The notes under the pieces are model-generated. The model was given only the letters and a program-made list of their open reading frames with translations, ran no database searches and was not told the DNA's origin. The position numbers and the translations under genes are program-made. Shown piece by piece: positions 7,689-12,785 of a stretch of 12,785 bases of DNA; the first letter of the stretch is position 1, and each line of letters starts with the position of its first letter. Origin of the DNA: Candidatus Sivonenia alaskensis PMM_0068 (GTDB taxonomy: Bacteria > Cyanobacteriota > Cyanobacteriia > Gloeobacterales > PMM-0068); contig CASBPW010000090.1 in the NCBI GenBank assembly GCA_949127685.1, positions 1 through 12,785 of the forward strand. The letters run 5' to 3'.

Positions 7689-8951
7689 TTACTCTGCCGC
7701 AGTGACGGGTGCTACGGCTAAAGCTCTATTTCTTAGAAGGTCAGCCTTATCGGTCTTTTCCCAAGGCAGATCTAGATCCGTGCGACCAAAGTGGCCGTAG
7801 GCGGCTACATCTTGGAAGAACCTACCCCCGCGCTCCCTGGGCAGATTGAGAAAATTGAAATTGTGGATGATAGCGGCAGGGCGAAGGTCAAAGTGTTCCT
7901 TGACCAATTGCTCAATCGCTTCATCAGCCACTTTCCCTGTCCCAAAGGTTTCCACCAAAATGGACACCGGACGCGCCACCCCAATGGCATAGGCCACCTG
8001 TACTTCACAGCGTGTAGCAAGCCCACTGGCCACAATATTCTTGGCAATGTGGCGAACGGCATAGGCTGCAGAACGGTCTACTTTGGTTGGGTCTTTACCA
8101 GAAAAAGCACCCCCTCCATGACGGGCATAACCGCCATAGGTATCGACGATGATCTTCCGTCCTGTCAGACCTGCATCCCCCTGCGGTCCACCCACCACAA
8201 AACGTCCCGTCGGATTGACTAAGTAGCGAGTTTTGCTATCAGGCTTGATGGTGAGTCCTTCAAAGGCAGGCTCCACTACATGGGTGTAGAGGTCTTGAGC
8301 GATTTTCGACCGCACCTCTGCTTCATCGGTAAGTCCGTCCACTTCAGCGGCATGCTGGGTAGAAATCAAGATGGTGTGAATTGCGACAGGGATGTTGTTT
8401 TTGTACTCCACCGTCACTTGGGTTTTGCCATCCGGTCTGAGATAGGGCAAAGTGCCATCCTTGCGTACCTTAGCCAGCTGACGGGCCAAACGGTGGGCCA
8501 AAGAAATCGGCAGCGGCATCAACTCTGGAGTTTCGTCACAGGCATACCCAAACATGATGCCTTGGTCGCCAGCCCCGATTCTATCAAATGCTGCTTCAGA
8601 ATCATCGCGATTTTCTAGGGAAGCATCGACGCCTTGGGCAATATCGCAGGATTGCTCATCCAGCGCAATTAAAATGGAGGCACTATCGGCACTAAAACCG
8701 TTTTCCGCGTGAATATAACCAATTTCAGCAATTTTTTTGCGGATTAATTTGGCATATTCTACTTTGGCCTTACTACTAATTTCGCCGGTGATCAGGACTA
8801 AGCCTGTATTCACGACCACCTCAGCCGCAACCCGTGCAGTCGGGTCTTGAGCCAAGTGTGCGTCAAGAATCGTATCGGAAATTTGGTCACAAATCTTATC
8901 CGGGTGGCCTTCAGTGACCGATTCGGAAGAGAAAAGATAGCTACGAGACAT
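7689..8951 (-). CDS. metK: S-adenosylmethionine synthase
   Basis: Makes S-adenosylmethionine from methionine and ATP, releasing phosphate and diphosphate, in the cytoplasm as a tetramer. The 420-residue length is ordinary for cyanobacterial MetK. The N-terminus contains the ATP-binding GHPDK (15-19). The family signature GAGDQGIMFGYA (126-137) and the glycine-rich phosphate loop GGGAFSGKDPTKVDRSAAY (279-297) are both intact. The start is set by a perfect AGGAGG seven bases upstream of the ATG. A promoter and a SAM-I riboswitch precede the gene, so its expression should fall when SAM is plentiful. The chaperone gene htpG follows on the same strand after a hairpin. Confidence 0.98.
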   Translation of the reverse strand: MSRSYLFSSESVTEGHPDKICDQISDTILDAHLAQDPTARVAAEVVVNTGLVLITGEISSKAKVEYAKLIRKKIAEIGYIHAENGFSADSASILIALDEQSCDIAQGVDASLENRDDSEAAFDRIGAGDQGIMFGYACDETPELMPLPISLAHRLARQLAKVRKDGTLPYLRPDGKTQVTVEYKNNIPVAIHTILISTQHAAEVDGLTDEAEVRSKIAQDLYTHVVEPAFEGLTIKPDSKTRYLVNPTGRFVVGGPQGDAGLTGRKIIVDTYGGYARHGGGAFSGKDPTKVDRSAAYAVRHIAKNIVASGLATRCEVQVAYAIGVARPVSILVETFGTGKVADEAIEQLVKEHFDLRPAAIIHNFNFLNLPRERGGRFFQDVAAYGHFGRTDLDLPWEKTDKADLLRNRALAVAPVTAAE

Positions 8952-9120
8952 AGGGAATCCTCCTGGCTAAGCGCCTAGTGATTGCTAACAAACAGTGCAC
9001 CTTCAATGAGAGGAGAACAAAAAGTGGAGAAGGTGCCGGGACATACAGGTTGATGGTCATCGTGTACCAGAACATGACCCCTCCAAAGAGAAGCCACTAG
9101 TACACTCAGTTAAACTAGAC
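8952..9120 (-). promoter_or_regulatory. metK leader between riboswitch and start codon (expression platform)
   Basis: This 169-base stretch has no gene. Its RNA can form several helices that cannot all coexist. GTGTAC (9105-9100) can pair with GTACAC (9067-9062). GGTCAT (9079-9074) can pair with ATGACC (9060-9055), and this crosses the first pair. GCACCTT (9036-9030) can pair with AAGGTGC (9003-8997). CTCCT (9016-9012) can pair with AGGAG of the ribosome binding site. A CTTTTTG stretch lies at about 9023-9017, but the only helix ending there (TGGAG with CTCCA) encloses a long loop. The pattern suggests ligand-dependent refolding, perhaps acting on translation. Confidence 0.6.
8959..8964 (-). 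promoter_or_regulatory. Ribosome binding site of metK
   Basis: Minus-strand AGGAGG, seven bases before the ATG at 8951, is a full Shine-Dalgarno match. The AGG of its 5' side could be partly hidden by a small hairpin (GGC and GCC around GCTTA) just upstream, or by CTCCT further upstream. Confidence 0.9.
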
Positions 9121-9245
9121 AATCTATCTTTCGGCTTTACCGCAGGAGTTGGCACCGCACCTACCTTGAGGTCAGTTGCCGGACGGTATTGGGCCTGTTC
9201 CCAAGTGATACGTGAAGCATCACTACCGTCAGCTCTAGATAGATT
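9121..9245 (-). promoter_or_regulatory. SAM-I (S-box) riboswitch aptamer
   Basis: A metabolite-binding leader RNA that senses S-adenosylmethionine, placed before the SAM synthase gene. P1 is nine perfect pairs (AATCTATCT at 9245-9237 with AGATAGATT at 9129-9121). P2 has GACGGTA (9230-9224) with TACCGTC (9188-9182), then TTGGG with CCCAA. P3 begins with the conserved GGCAAC (9180-9175) and ends with GGTGCC (9156-9151). J3/4 reads AACTCCTG, P4 is a short hairpin CGGT-AAA-GCCG, and the conserved GAAAGAT joins P4 to P1. The P2 loop CAGG (9197-9194) can form four pairs with CCTG (9146-9143), as in the SAM-I pseudoknot. P4 between J3/4 and P1 argues for SAM-I over SAM-IV. A 19-base insertion (9223-9205) sits where the P2 kink-turn is expected. 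Confidence 0.92.
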
Positions 9246-9260
9246 TTTATTCTGCTAGCA

Positions 9261-9289
9261 AACTTAACACCCGGCTCTTGACTTGTCAA
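9261..9289 (-). promoter_or_regulatory. Promoter of the metK riboswitch transcript
   Basis: Minus-strand TTGACA (9289-9284) is a perfect -35. Seventeen bases on is TAAGTT (9266-9261), a mediocre -10. Initiation about seven bases further would fall near 9254, leaving under ten bases before the riboswitch P1 helix, a typical arrangement. The agreement of spacing and position supports the call despite the weak -10. Confidence 0.7.
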
Positions 9290-9374
9290 TGTGGGTTTCT
9301 ACCGAATGATTCCGACTAGAATTGGTGTTAATGTTTGATGTTGGCCTTCCTAAATCTTTGAGTTAACCTTCCTT

Positions 9375-9800
9375 ATGAAACCGTGGATGCTGCTGAGCCT
9401 GGTCTTGCTTTTGGGCGCTTGTGGTGGTAAGCCTGCTGAAAAGACAGCAAGTCCAGAGGCCGCAAAAGCCGTTAGCACCAAGGTGCTTAAGGGCGATGAC
9501 ACCGGAGAGCGCTGGATGGCCGCTGCAAAACCCGACAAACTTAACTTCTGCCAGGCTTCTATCGTTTCCTACAAGCAATCCCCTGCTTCCAGTTTCAATA
9601 TTAGCGTCGGCTCCAATAACATGACCGCTGAAAAGATGTGTGCTGAGATAGACCGCTATTACGCAGACGCCGCATTCCGTACTGACCGTTTAGGCCATGC
9701 AGCCGGGATCGCCGTATTCTATTTAGGCAAGCCTTACCGAGGCGCTGAACCCCTCAAGAAAATTGACAAAGGGTCAGAAGAGTATCGCGTACCTAAGTAG
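9375..9800 (+). CDS. Small predicted lipoprotein of unknown function
   Basis: I do not recognise this 141-residue protein. It begins with a short lysine-bearing n-region and a leucine-rich core, followed by the lipobox LGAC (13-16). It should therefore be lipidated on Cys16 and anchored in a membrane, facing the periplasm. Residues 17-50 are a low-complexity A/K/P/E/S linker. Residues 54-125 look folded and contain two further cysteines (Cys59 and Cys89) that could form a disulfide in the periplasm. The C-terminus is charged. No clear ribosome binding site precedes the ATG at 9375. The gene is divergent from metK, and its last eight bases overlap the end of the converging small membrane protein gene. 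The lipobox makes a real gene likely; the role is unknown. Confidence 0.8.
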   Translation: MKPWMLLSLVLLLGACGGKPAEKTASPEAAKAVSTKVLKGDDTGERWMAAAKPDKLNFCQASIVSYKQSPASSFNISVGSNNMTAEKMCAEIDRYYADAAFRTDRLGHAAGIAVFYLGKPYRGAEPLKKIDKGSEEYRVPK

Positions 9801-9993
9801 TGGAGTCCTTAGACCACAAAAGCACAAGGCTGATCACGGCGGCGGGCAATAGGATAGCGAGCCACAATAGAGGTTTACTGTAGGTTTCGATAAATAGGGG
9901 CAGTACATACTTGACGACTACAGAAAGTAGCGTTGATATAAGCAACACAACCCCTAAATACCACCAATTCTTGTTTGAAATTATTTTCATCAT
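9793..9993 (-). CDS. Small membrane protein with two predicted helices
   Basis: I do not recognise this 66-residue protein. Two hydrophobic segments (about 11-33 and 42-60) are joined by a short loop, FIETYSK, and the basic N-terminus suggests it starts in the cytoplasm. The tail is short and polar (SKDSTT). The tandem ATG at 9993 has a weak AGG upstream; an ATG at 10023 would add ten residues with no visible ribosome binding site. The gene converges on the lipoprotein gene and their ends overlap by eight bases. The well-formed hydrophobic pattern favours a real gene, but short length and lack of a recognised family leave doubt. Confidence 0.55.
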   Translation of the reverse strand: MMKIISNKNWWYLGVVLLISTLLSVVVKYVLPLFIETYSKPLLWLAILLPAAVISLVLLWSKDSTT

Positions 9994-10164
9994 GTTCGCC
10001 TGAATCACTCTTTGCCTCGGCATCCATACGCTGAAGGGAAGCCAAGGGTGCTTCTCCCCCCAATGCCTGCGGAAGGCTGCGCCAACTGCACTAAGGGGGC
10101 CTGGTCTTGCTAGATGATATCCTAGTGAAGTTCGGCGCTTCCCATCTTGAGGTGTTTCAATTTG
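9994..10164. other. Gap between divergent genes, with possible leader structure
   Basis: No gene is supported here. GGGAAGC (10036-10042) can pair with GCTTCTC (10050-10056) around a seven-base loop. Six C (10056-10061) and five G (10095-10099) could close a larger loop. I found no convincing promoter for either flanking gene. TGAGGTG at 10148-10154 is the likely ribosome binding site of the downstream plus-strand gene. Confidence 0.35.
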
Positions 10165-11628
10165 GTGGATAACCTACGACTCAAAGAGCAGCAGTCTTTT
10201 TATCAGTCTCATAGAGACCGAATCCAGGAACACTTCGACAAAATTGCTCCAGAGCGCGACCAGTGGTTAGAACGCAATCGTTACTACTACGACGATATAG
10301 AGAGTCTGTGTCGGTTCGTCATTCCTCAGGGAAGCCGAGTGCTGGAGATTGGTTGTGGGACGGGCCAACTACTCCATGCCCTCCAGCCTGGTTATGGTTT
10401 GGGCATCGATTTAAGCCCAGCCTTAATCGCTCAAGCGCGTACTAAATATCCCAACCTCCATTTTGAAGTGATGGATGTGGCTTCTCTCGAAGTAGATGAG
10501 CCCTTTGATTATGTAATTTTGGCGGGGACGGTTGGTTATTTAGCCGATGTACAGCAAGTCTTTAAACAATTTCATCGAGTCTGTGCCCCCCAAACTCGTA
10601 TCATCATTACCCACTACAGCTATCTATGGCAGCCGTTGCTGAACTGGGCCGAAAGCATAGGACAACGGATGCCCCAACCGGCTCAAAACTGGCTATCTCA
10701 GGAAGATTTAAAAAATCTTCTGGCCCTAACGGGCTTTGAGGTAATCCGTCAGGGAGCTCGCTTTATTGCTCCCAAAAAGATTCCCTTTGTCGCCACTGGG
10801 ATTAACCGCTATTTGGGGCGTATTCCTCCCTTTGATCAGTTAGGGTTGACCAGCTATGTGATTGCACGACCCGCCTATTTTCAACCAGAAACCTTGGTAG
10901 ATCATAGTTATTCTGTGTCTGTCGTAATTCCTGCGCGTAATGAAGAGGGCAATATTGAAAACGCCCTCAGAAGACTGCCGGCCATGGGTTCTAAAACGGA
11001 AGTGATCTTTGTCGAAGGAAATTCTACGGACAATACATGGGATGAGATCCAGCGCGTTGCAGAAGTGTATAAAGACCGTTGGGATATTTCTTGTTTTAAG
11101 CAGTCAGGAAAGGGCAAAGCTGATGCCGTCCGCAAGGGATTTGCCCATGCAAAAGGGGATATCTTGATGATTCTGGATGCGGACCTTACCGCTCCTCCAG
11201 AAGACCTCCCCAAATTTTATGAGGCTTTAGCCACCGGGCGTTGTGAATTTGCCAATGGTTCTCGTCTCGTTTATCCTCGCTCCTATGAGGCAATGCCCTG
11301 GCTGAACACAGTAGCCAATAAGTTCTTTGGCTTAGTCTTCAGCTATCTTTTAGACCAGCCGTTTAAAGATACCTTGTGTGGCACTAAGGTCTTGTGGCGC
11401 AGGGACTATGAGCGGATCGTGGAAGGTCGTAGCTATTTCGGTGATTTTGATCCGTTCGGCGACTTTGACCTGCTTTTTGGCGCTGCCAAGCTTAATTTGA
11501 AAATTTTAGATGTTCCAGTTCGTTATCAGGAACGAGAATACGGAAGCTCTAACATCGCTCACTTTAGAGAGGGCCTGATCCTGTTAAAAATGTGCGCTTA
11601 TGCCAGTCAGAAAATAAAATTCATCTGA
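10165..11628 (+). CDS. Fusion of a SAM-dependent methyltransferase and a family 2 glycosyltransferase
   Basis: One 487-residue protein with two enzyme domains. Residues 1-240 are a class I methyltransferase: motif I VLEIGCGTG (59-67), the acidic GIDLS at the end of strand 2 (80-84) and FDYVILAGTVGYL (114-126), as in Methyltransf_11/25 families. Residues 250-487 are a GT2 domain related to dolichol-phosphate sugar synthases: VVIPARNEE (253-261), FVEGNSTD (282-289) and ILDADLTAPPEDL (336-348) with the metal-binding DxD. No strong membrane segment is present; VANKFFGLVFSYLL is the most hydrophobic stretch. The GTG at 10165 has TGAGGTG ten bases upstream. In-frame TTG codons at 10162 and 10147 are alternatives. 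A role in building or modifying a lipid-linked or surface glycan is inference; donor and acceptor are unknown. A weak terminator follows. Confidence 0.9.
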   Translation: MDNLRLKEQQSFYQSHRDRIQEHFDKIAPERDQWLERNRYYYDDIESLCRFVIPQGSRVLEIGCGTGQLLHALQPGYGLGIDLSPALIAQARTKYPNLHFEVMDVASLEVDEPFDYVILAGTVGYLADVQQVFKQFHRVCAPQTRIIITHYSYLWQPLLNWAESIGQRMPQPAQNWLSQEDLKNLLALTGFEVIRQGARFIAPKKIPFVATGINRYLGRIPPFDQLGLTSYVIARPAYFQPETLVDHSYSVSVVIPARNEEGNIENALRRLPAMGSKTEVIFVEGNSTDNTWDEIQRVAEVYKDRWDISCFKQSGKGKADAVRKGFAHAKGDILMILDADLTAPPEDLPKFYEALATGRCEFANGSRLVYPRSYEAMPWLNTVANKFFGLVFSYLLDQPFKDTLCGTKVLWRRDYERIVEGRSYFGDFDPFGDFDLLFGAAKLNLKILDVPVRYQEREYGSSNIAHFREGLILLKMCAYASQKIKFI

Positions 11629-11635
11629 GAAAGAG

Positions 11636-11657
11636 GCGAAGTATCTTTGCTTTTGTT
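11636..11657 (+). terminator. Weak intrinsic terminator after the fusion gene
   Basis: GCGAAG and CTTTGC pair around a TAT loop (six pairs, one G-U), followed by TTTTGTT. It begins eight bases after the stop codon at 11628. The stem is short and the T row is broken, so efficiency is doubtful. On the minus strand the tail CTCTTTCTC is also only moderately U-rich. Confidence 0.5.
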
Positions 11658-11665
11658 CTCTGGAC

Positions 11666-12232
11666 TTACTGAGGTTCTGGCAATCCGGGGAACGAGGGAA
11701 TCTCATCGTCTAAGATCGGAAGATAGTTTGGTGTACTACCTTCAGGCAGTGGGGTCGCCATTTCTAAGATGGCTAGACTCAGCCGACTATTCTCTGATTG
11801 CATCTCATTTAAGCGAGTTTCCAATACCTCCATCCGCTCTTTAAACTTCTTGCGATAGAGCTCCGGTAAATCTTGCACATATTGCTCTAGCCGTCGGTTC
11901 TCATCGCGCAACTGATTCATCTTGGCTAAAAGCGTGTCTTGGCTATTTTCCATTTCGCCCCGCTCCTTGCGGATCTCTGTAATCCGTTGTTCAAGGATGC
12001 TTATTTGTTGTCTGAGCGTTTTATTCTCTTCGACCAGTAAATGTATTTGCTGATTGAGCGTTTCTTCATATTCTGTAGCGCTACCTAGCCGTTGGCTAAG
12101 CTGCGGTGCGGTTTCCAGCGCACGAATCTTGACGTTGGCCTCTACAAGCTCTTGCGCCAATTGCTGAATTAACTGCTGACTTTCCTGTAACTGGTGTTGA
12201 AGGGTTTCGTAGTCAGAAGGAGAAGACACCAT
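11666..12232 (-). CDS. Coiled-coil protein of unknown function
   Basis: I do not recognise a named family. The 188-residue protein is predicted to be almost wholly helical. Residues 8-42 and 55-158 are rich in L, E, Q, R and K with heptad-like spacing (for example LLVEENKTLRQQISILEQRI), as in long coiled coils. The last 30 residues turn proline-rich and acidic (PLPEGSTPNYLPILDDEIP) and may be a flexible docking tail. It has no signal peptide or membrane segment, so it is probably cytoplasmic, as a scaffold or oligomeric partner. The start lies 22 bases after the rsmD stop on the same strand, suggesting one transcript, although its own ribosome binding site is weak. The gene converges on the methyltransferase-glycosyltransferase gene. 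Confidence 0.82.
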   Translation of the reverse strand: MVSSPSDYETLQHQLQESQQLIQQLAQELVEANVKIRALETAPQLSQRLGSATEYEETLNQQIHLLVEENKTLRQQISILEQRITEIRKERGEMENSQDTLLAKMNQLRDENRRLEQYVQDLPELYRKKFKERMEVLETRLNEMQSENSRLSLAILEMATPLPEGSTPNYLPILDDEIPSFPGLPEPQ

Positions 12233-12254
12233 ACCGTTTTTATTTCAGATGTTC

Positions 12255-12785
12255 CTACATATTACCTTGGTAGAAGCTGATACATGTTTCCCCATAGGTC
12301 CGATGGTCTACACGCGTTAACCGACCCCATACTTTAGGCAAGACCCTGCTCCTATGATGCTCACACAGAAGCACTCCCTGAGGGAGAAGGAGGTCTAGGA
12401 GGTCAATTTTGGGGACTACGAGTTCATAGAGGTCACTCTGATAGGGTGGATCGAAGTAGATGATGTCGAAAGGTTCTTGCTTCCGTTGCACCGCAGTGAG
12501 CGCATCCGGGAGTTTAGAACGGATTACCAAGGATCGCTCTGGTCCAAAGGATAGCCAGTTTTCTTCAATCACCTGTACCGCATCCCGTTCTCGTTCAATG
12601 CCCAAAACAAAAGCAGCCTCACGGGCTAAAGCTTCTGCCCCCATAGTTCCCATGCCACTGCACAGATCCAGCCAGCGACAGTCCTCGATCTGGCCTTGCA
12701 AGATATTGAATACCGCTTCTCTAACCCGACTAGGGGTGGGACGGGTAGCCTTGCCTGGAAGGGTTTTTAAAACGCGGTTGCCATA
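12255..12785 (-). CDS. rsmD: 16S rRNA (guanine-966-N2) methyltransferase RsmD (5' end missing)
   Basis: Methylates the exocyclic amine of G966 in 16S rRNA of the small subunit, using SAM. The frame is open to the right edge, so the true start lies beyond it and perhaps ten residues are missing. The visible part begins YGNRVLKTLPG and continues with the RsmD hallmark TRPTPSRVREAVFNIL. The SAM-binding motif follows as WLDLCSGMGTMGAEALARE, and the catalytic DPPY in IIYFDPPYQSD. A TTG at 12701 also lies in frame, but it falls inside the conserved helix and is not the start. About 177 residues are visible; full-length enzymes are about 180-200. It is followed 22 bases later by the coiled-coil gene. 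Confidence 0.95.
   Translation of the reverse strand, partial: YGNRVLKTLPGKATRPTPSRVREAVFNILQGQIEDCRWLDLCSGMGTMGAEALAREAAFVLGIERERDAVQVIEENWLSFGPERSLVIRSKLPDALTAVQRKQEPFDIIYFDPPYQSDLYELVVPKIDLLDLLLPQGVLLCEHHRSRVLPKVWGRLTRVDHRTYGETCISFYQGNM

Noticed and set aside
7791..8222. Open frame of 143 codons on the plus strand within metK
   Set aside because: It is antisense to conserved MetK motifs and shows no independent evidence of coding.
9121..9245. SAM-IV or SAM-I/IV class instead of SAM-I
   Set aside because: A P4 hairpin lies between J3/4 and P1, and GAAAGAT joins it to P1, as in SAM-I. The missing kink-turn leaves some doubt, noted as a separate finding.
1..12785. Defence, phage, insertion-sequence, CRISPR or tRNA features, and the cyanobacterial HIP1 octamer GCGATCGC
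   Set aside because: Looked for on both strands. No transposase, integrase, terminal repeats, spaced repeats or tRNA-like fold was seen, and I did not find HIP1 by eye.

Overview
The window reads as chromosomal DNA of a cyanobacterium, probably an early-branching one. The F1-beta protein is cyanobacteria/plastid-like along its whole length (for example IAILGLDEL, FVAEVFTGSPGKYV and YLVGDIEEA), the rplI-dnaB pair is a common cyanobacterial neighbourhood, and the MnmE and DnaB N-termini are cyanobacterial in style. Base composition is close to half G+C. I could not search a database, so the lineage (perhaps Gloeobacter-like) is inference. Most of the window is housekeeping genes. I see no phage genes, insertion sequence, CRISPR array, tRNA or rRNA.

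Layout. (1) 1-1517, minus strand: rplI followed by dnaB, which runs off the left edge. (2) 1674-4589, plus strand: mnmE (tRNA wobble-uridine modification), then the F1-ATPase beta gene with its own ribosome binding site, a possible extended -10 promoter and a strong intrinsic terminator. (3) 4678-9289, minus strand: promoter, SAM-I riboswitch, metK, an intergenic hairpin, htpG (Hsp90), and a family 2 glycosyltransferase whose ATG overlaps the htpG stop. (4) 9375-9993: a small predicted lipoprotein (plus) whose 3' end overlaps the 3' end of a tiny two-helix membrane protein (minus). (5) 10165-11628, plus strand: a methyltransferase-glycosyltransferase fusion. (6) 11666-12785, minus strand: rsmD, cut by the right edge, followed by a coiled-coil protein of unknown function.

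The most informative element is the riboswitch at 9121-9245. It carries the SAM-I core (GGCAAC, GGTGCCAA, GAAAGAT), a 9-bp P1 closing helix, a P4 hairpin and a possible 4-bp P2-loop/J3-4 pseudoknot. A TTGACA promoter sits at a distance that would start transcription just ahead of it. The product of metK is S-adenosylmethionine, so the layout implies feedback control of SAM synthesis. Two points are unusual. The P2 arm seems to carry a 19-nt insertion where the kink-turn is expected. The 169-nt stretch between aptamer and start codon holds several competing helices but no ordinary intrinsic terminator.

Two glycosyltransferase genes, the lipoprotein and the small membrane protein suggest some envelope or surface-glycan functions among the housekeeping genes, but no complete pathway is visible.
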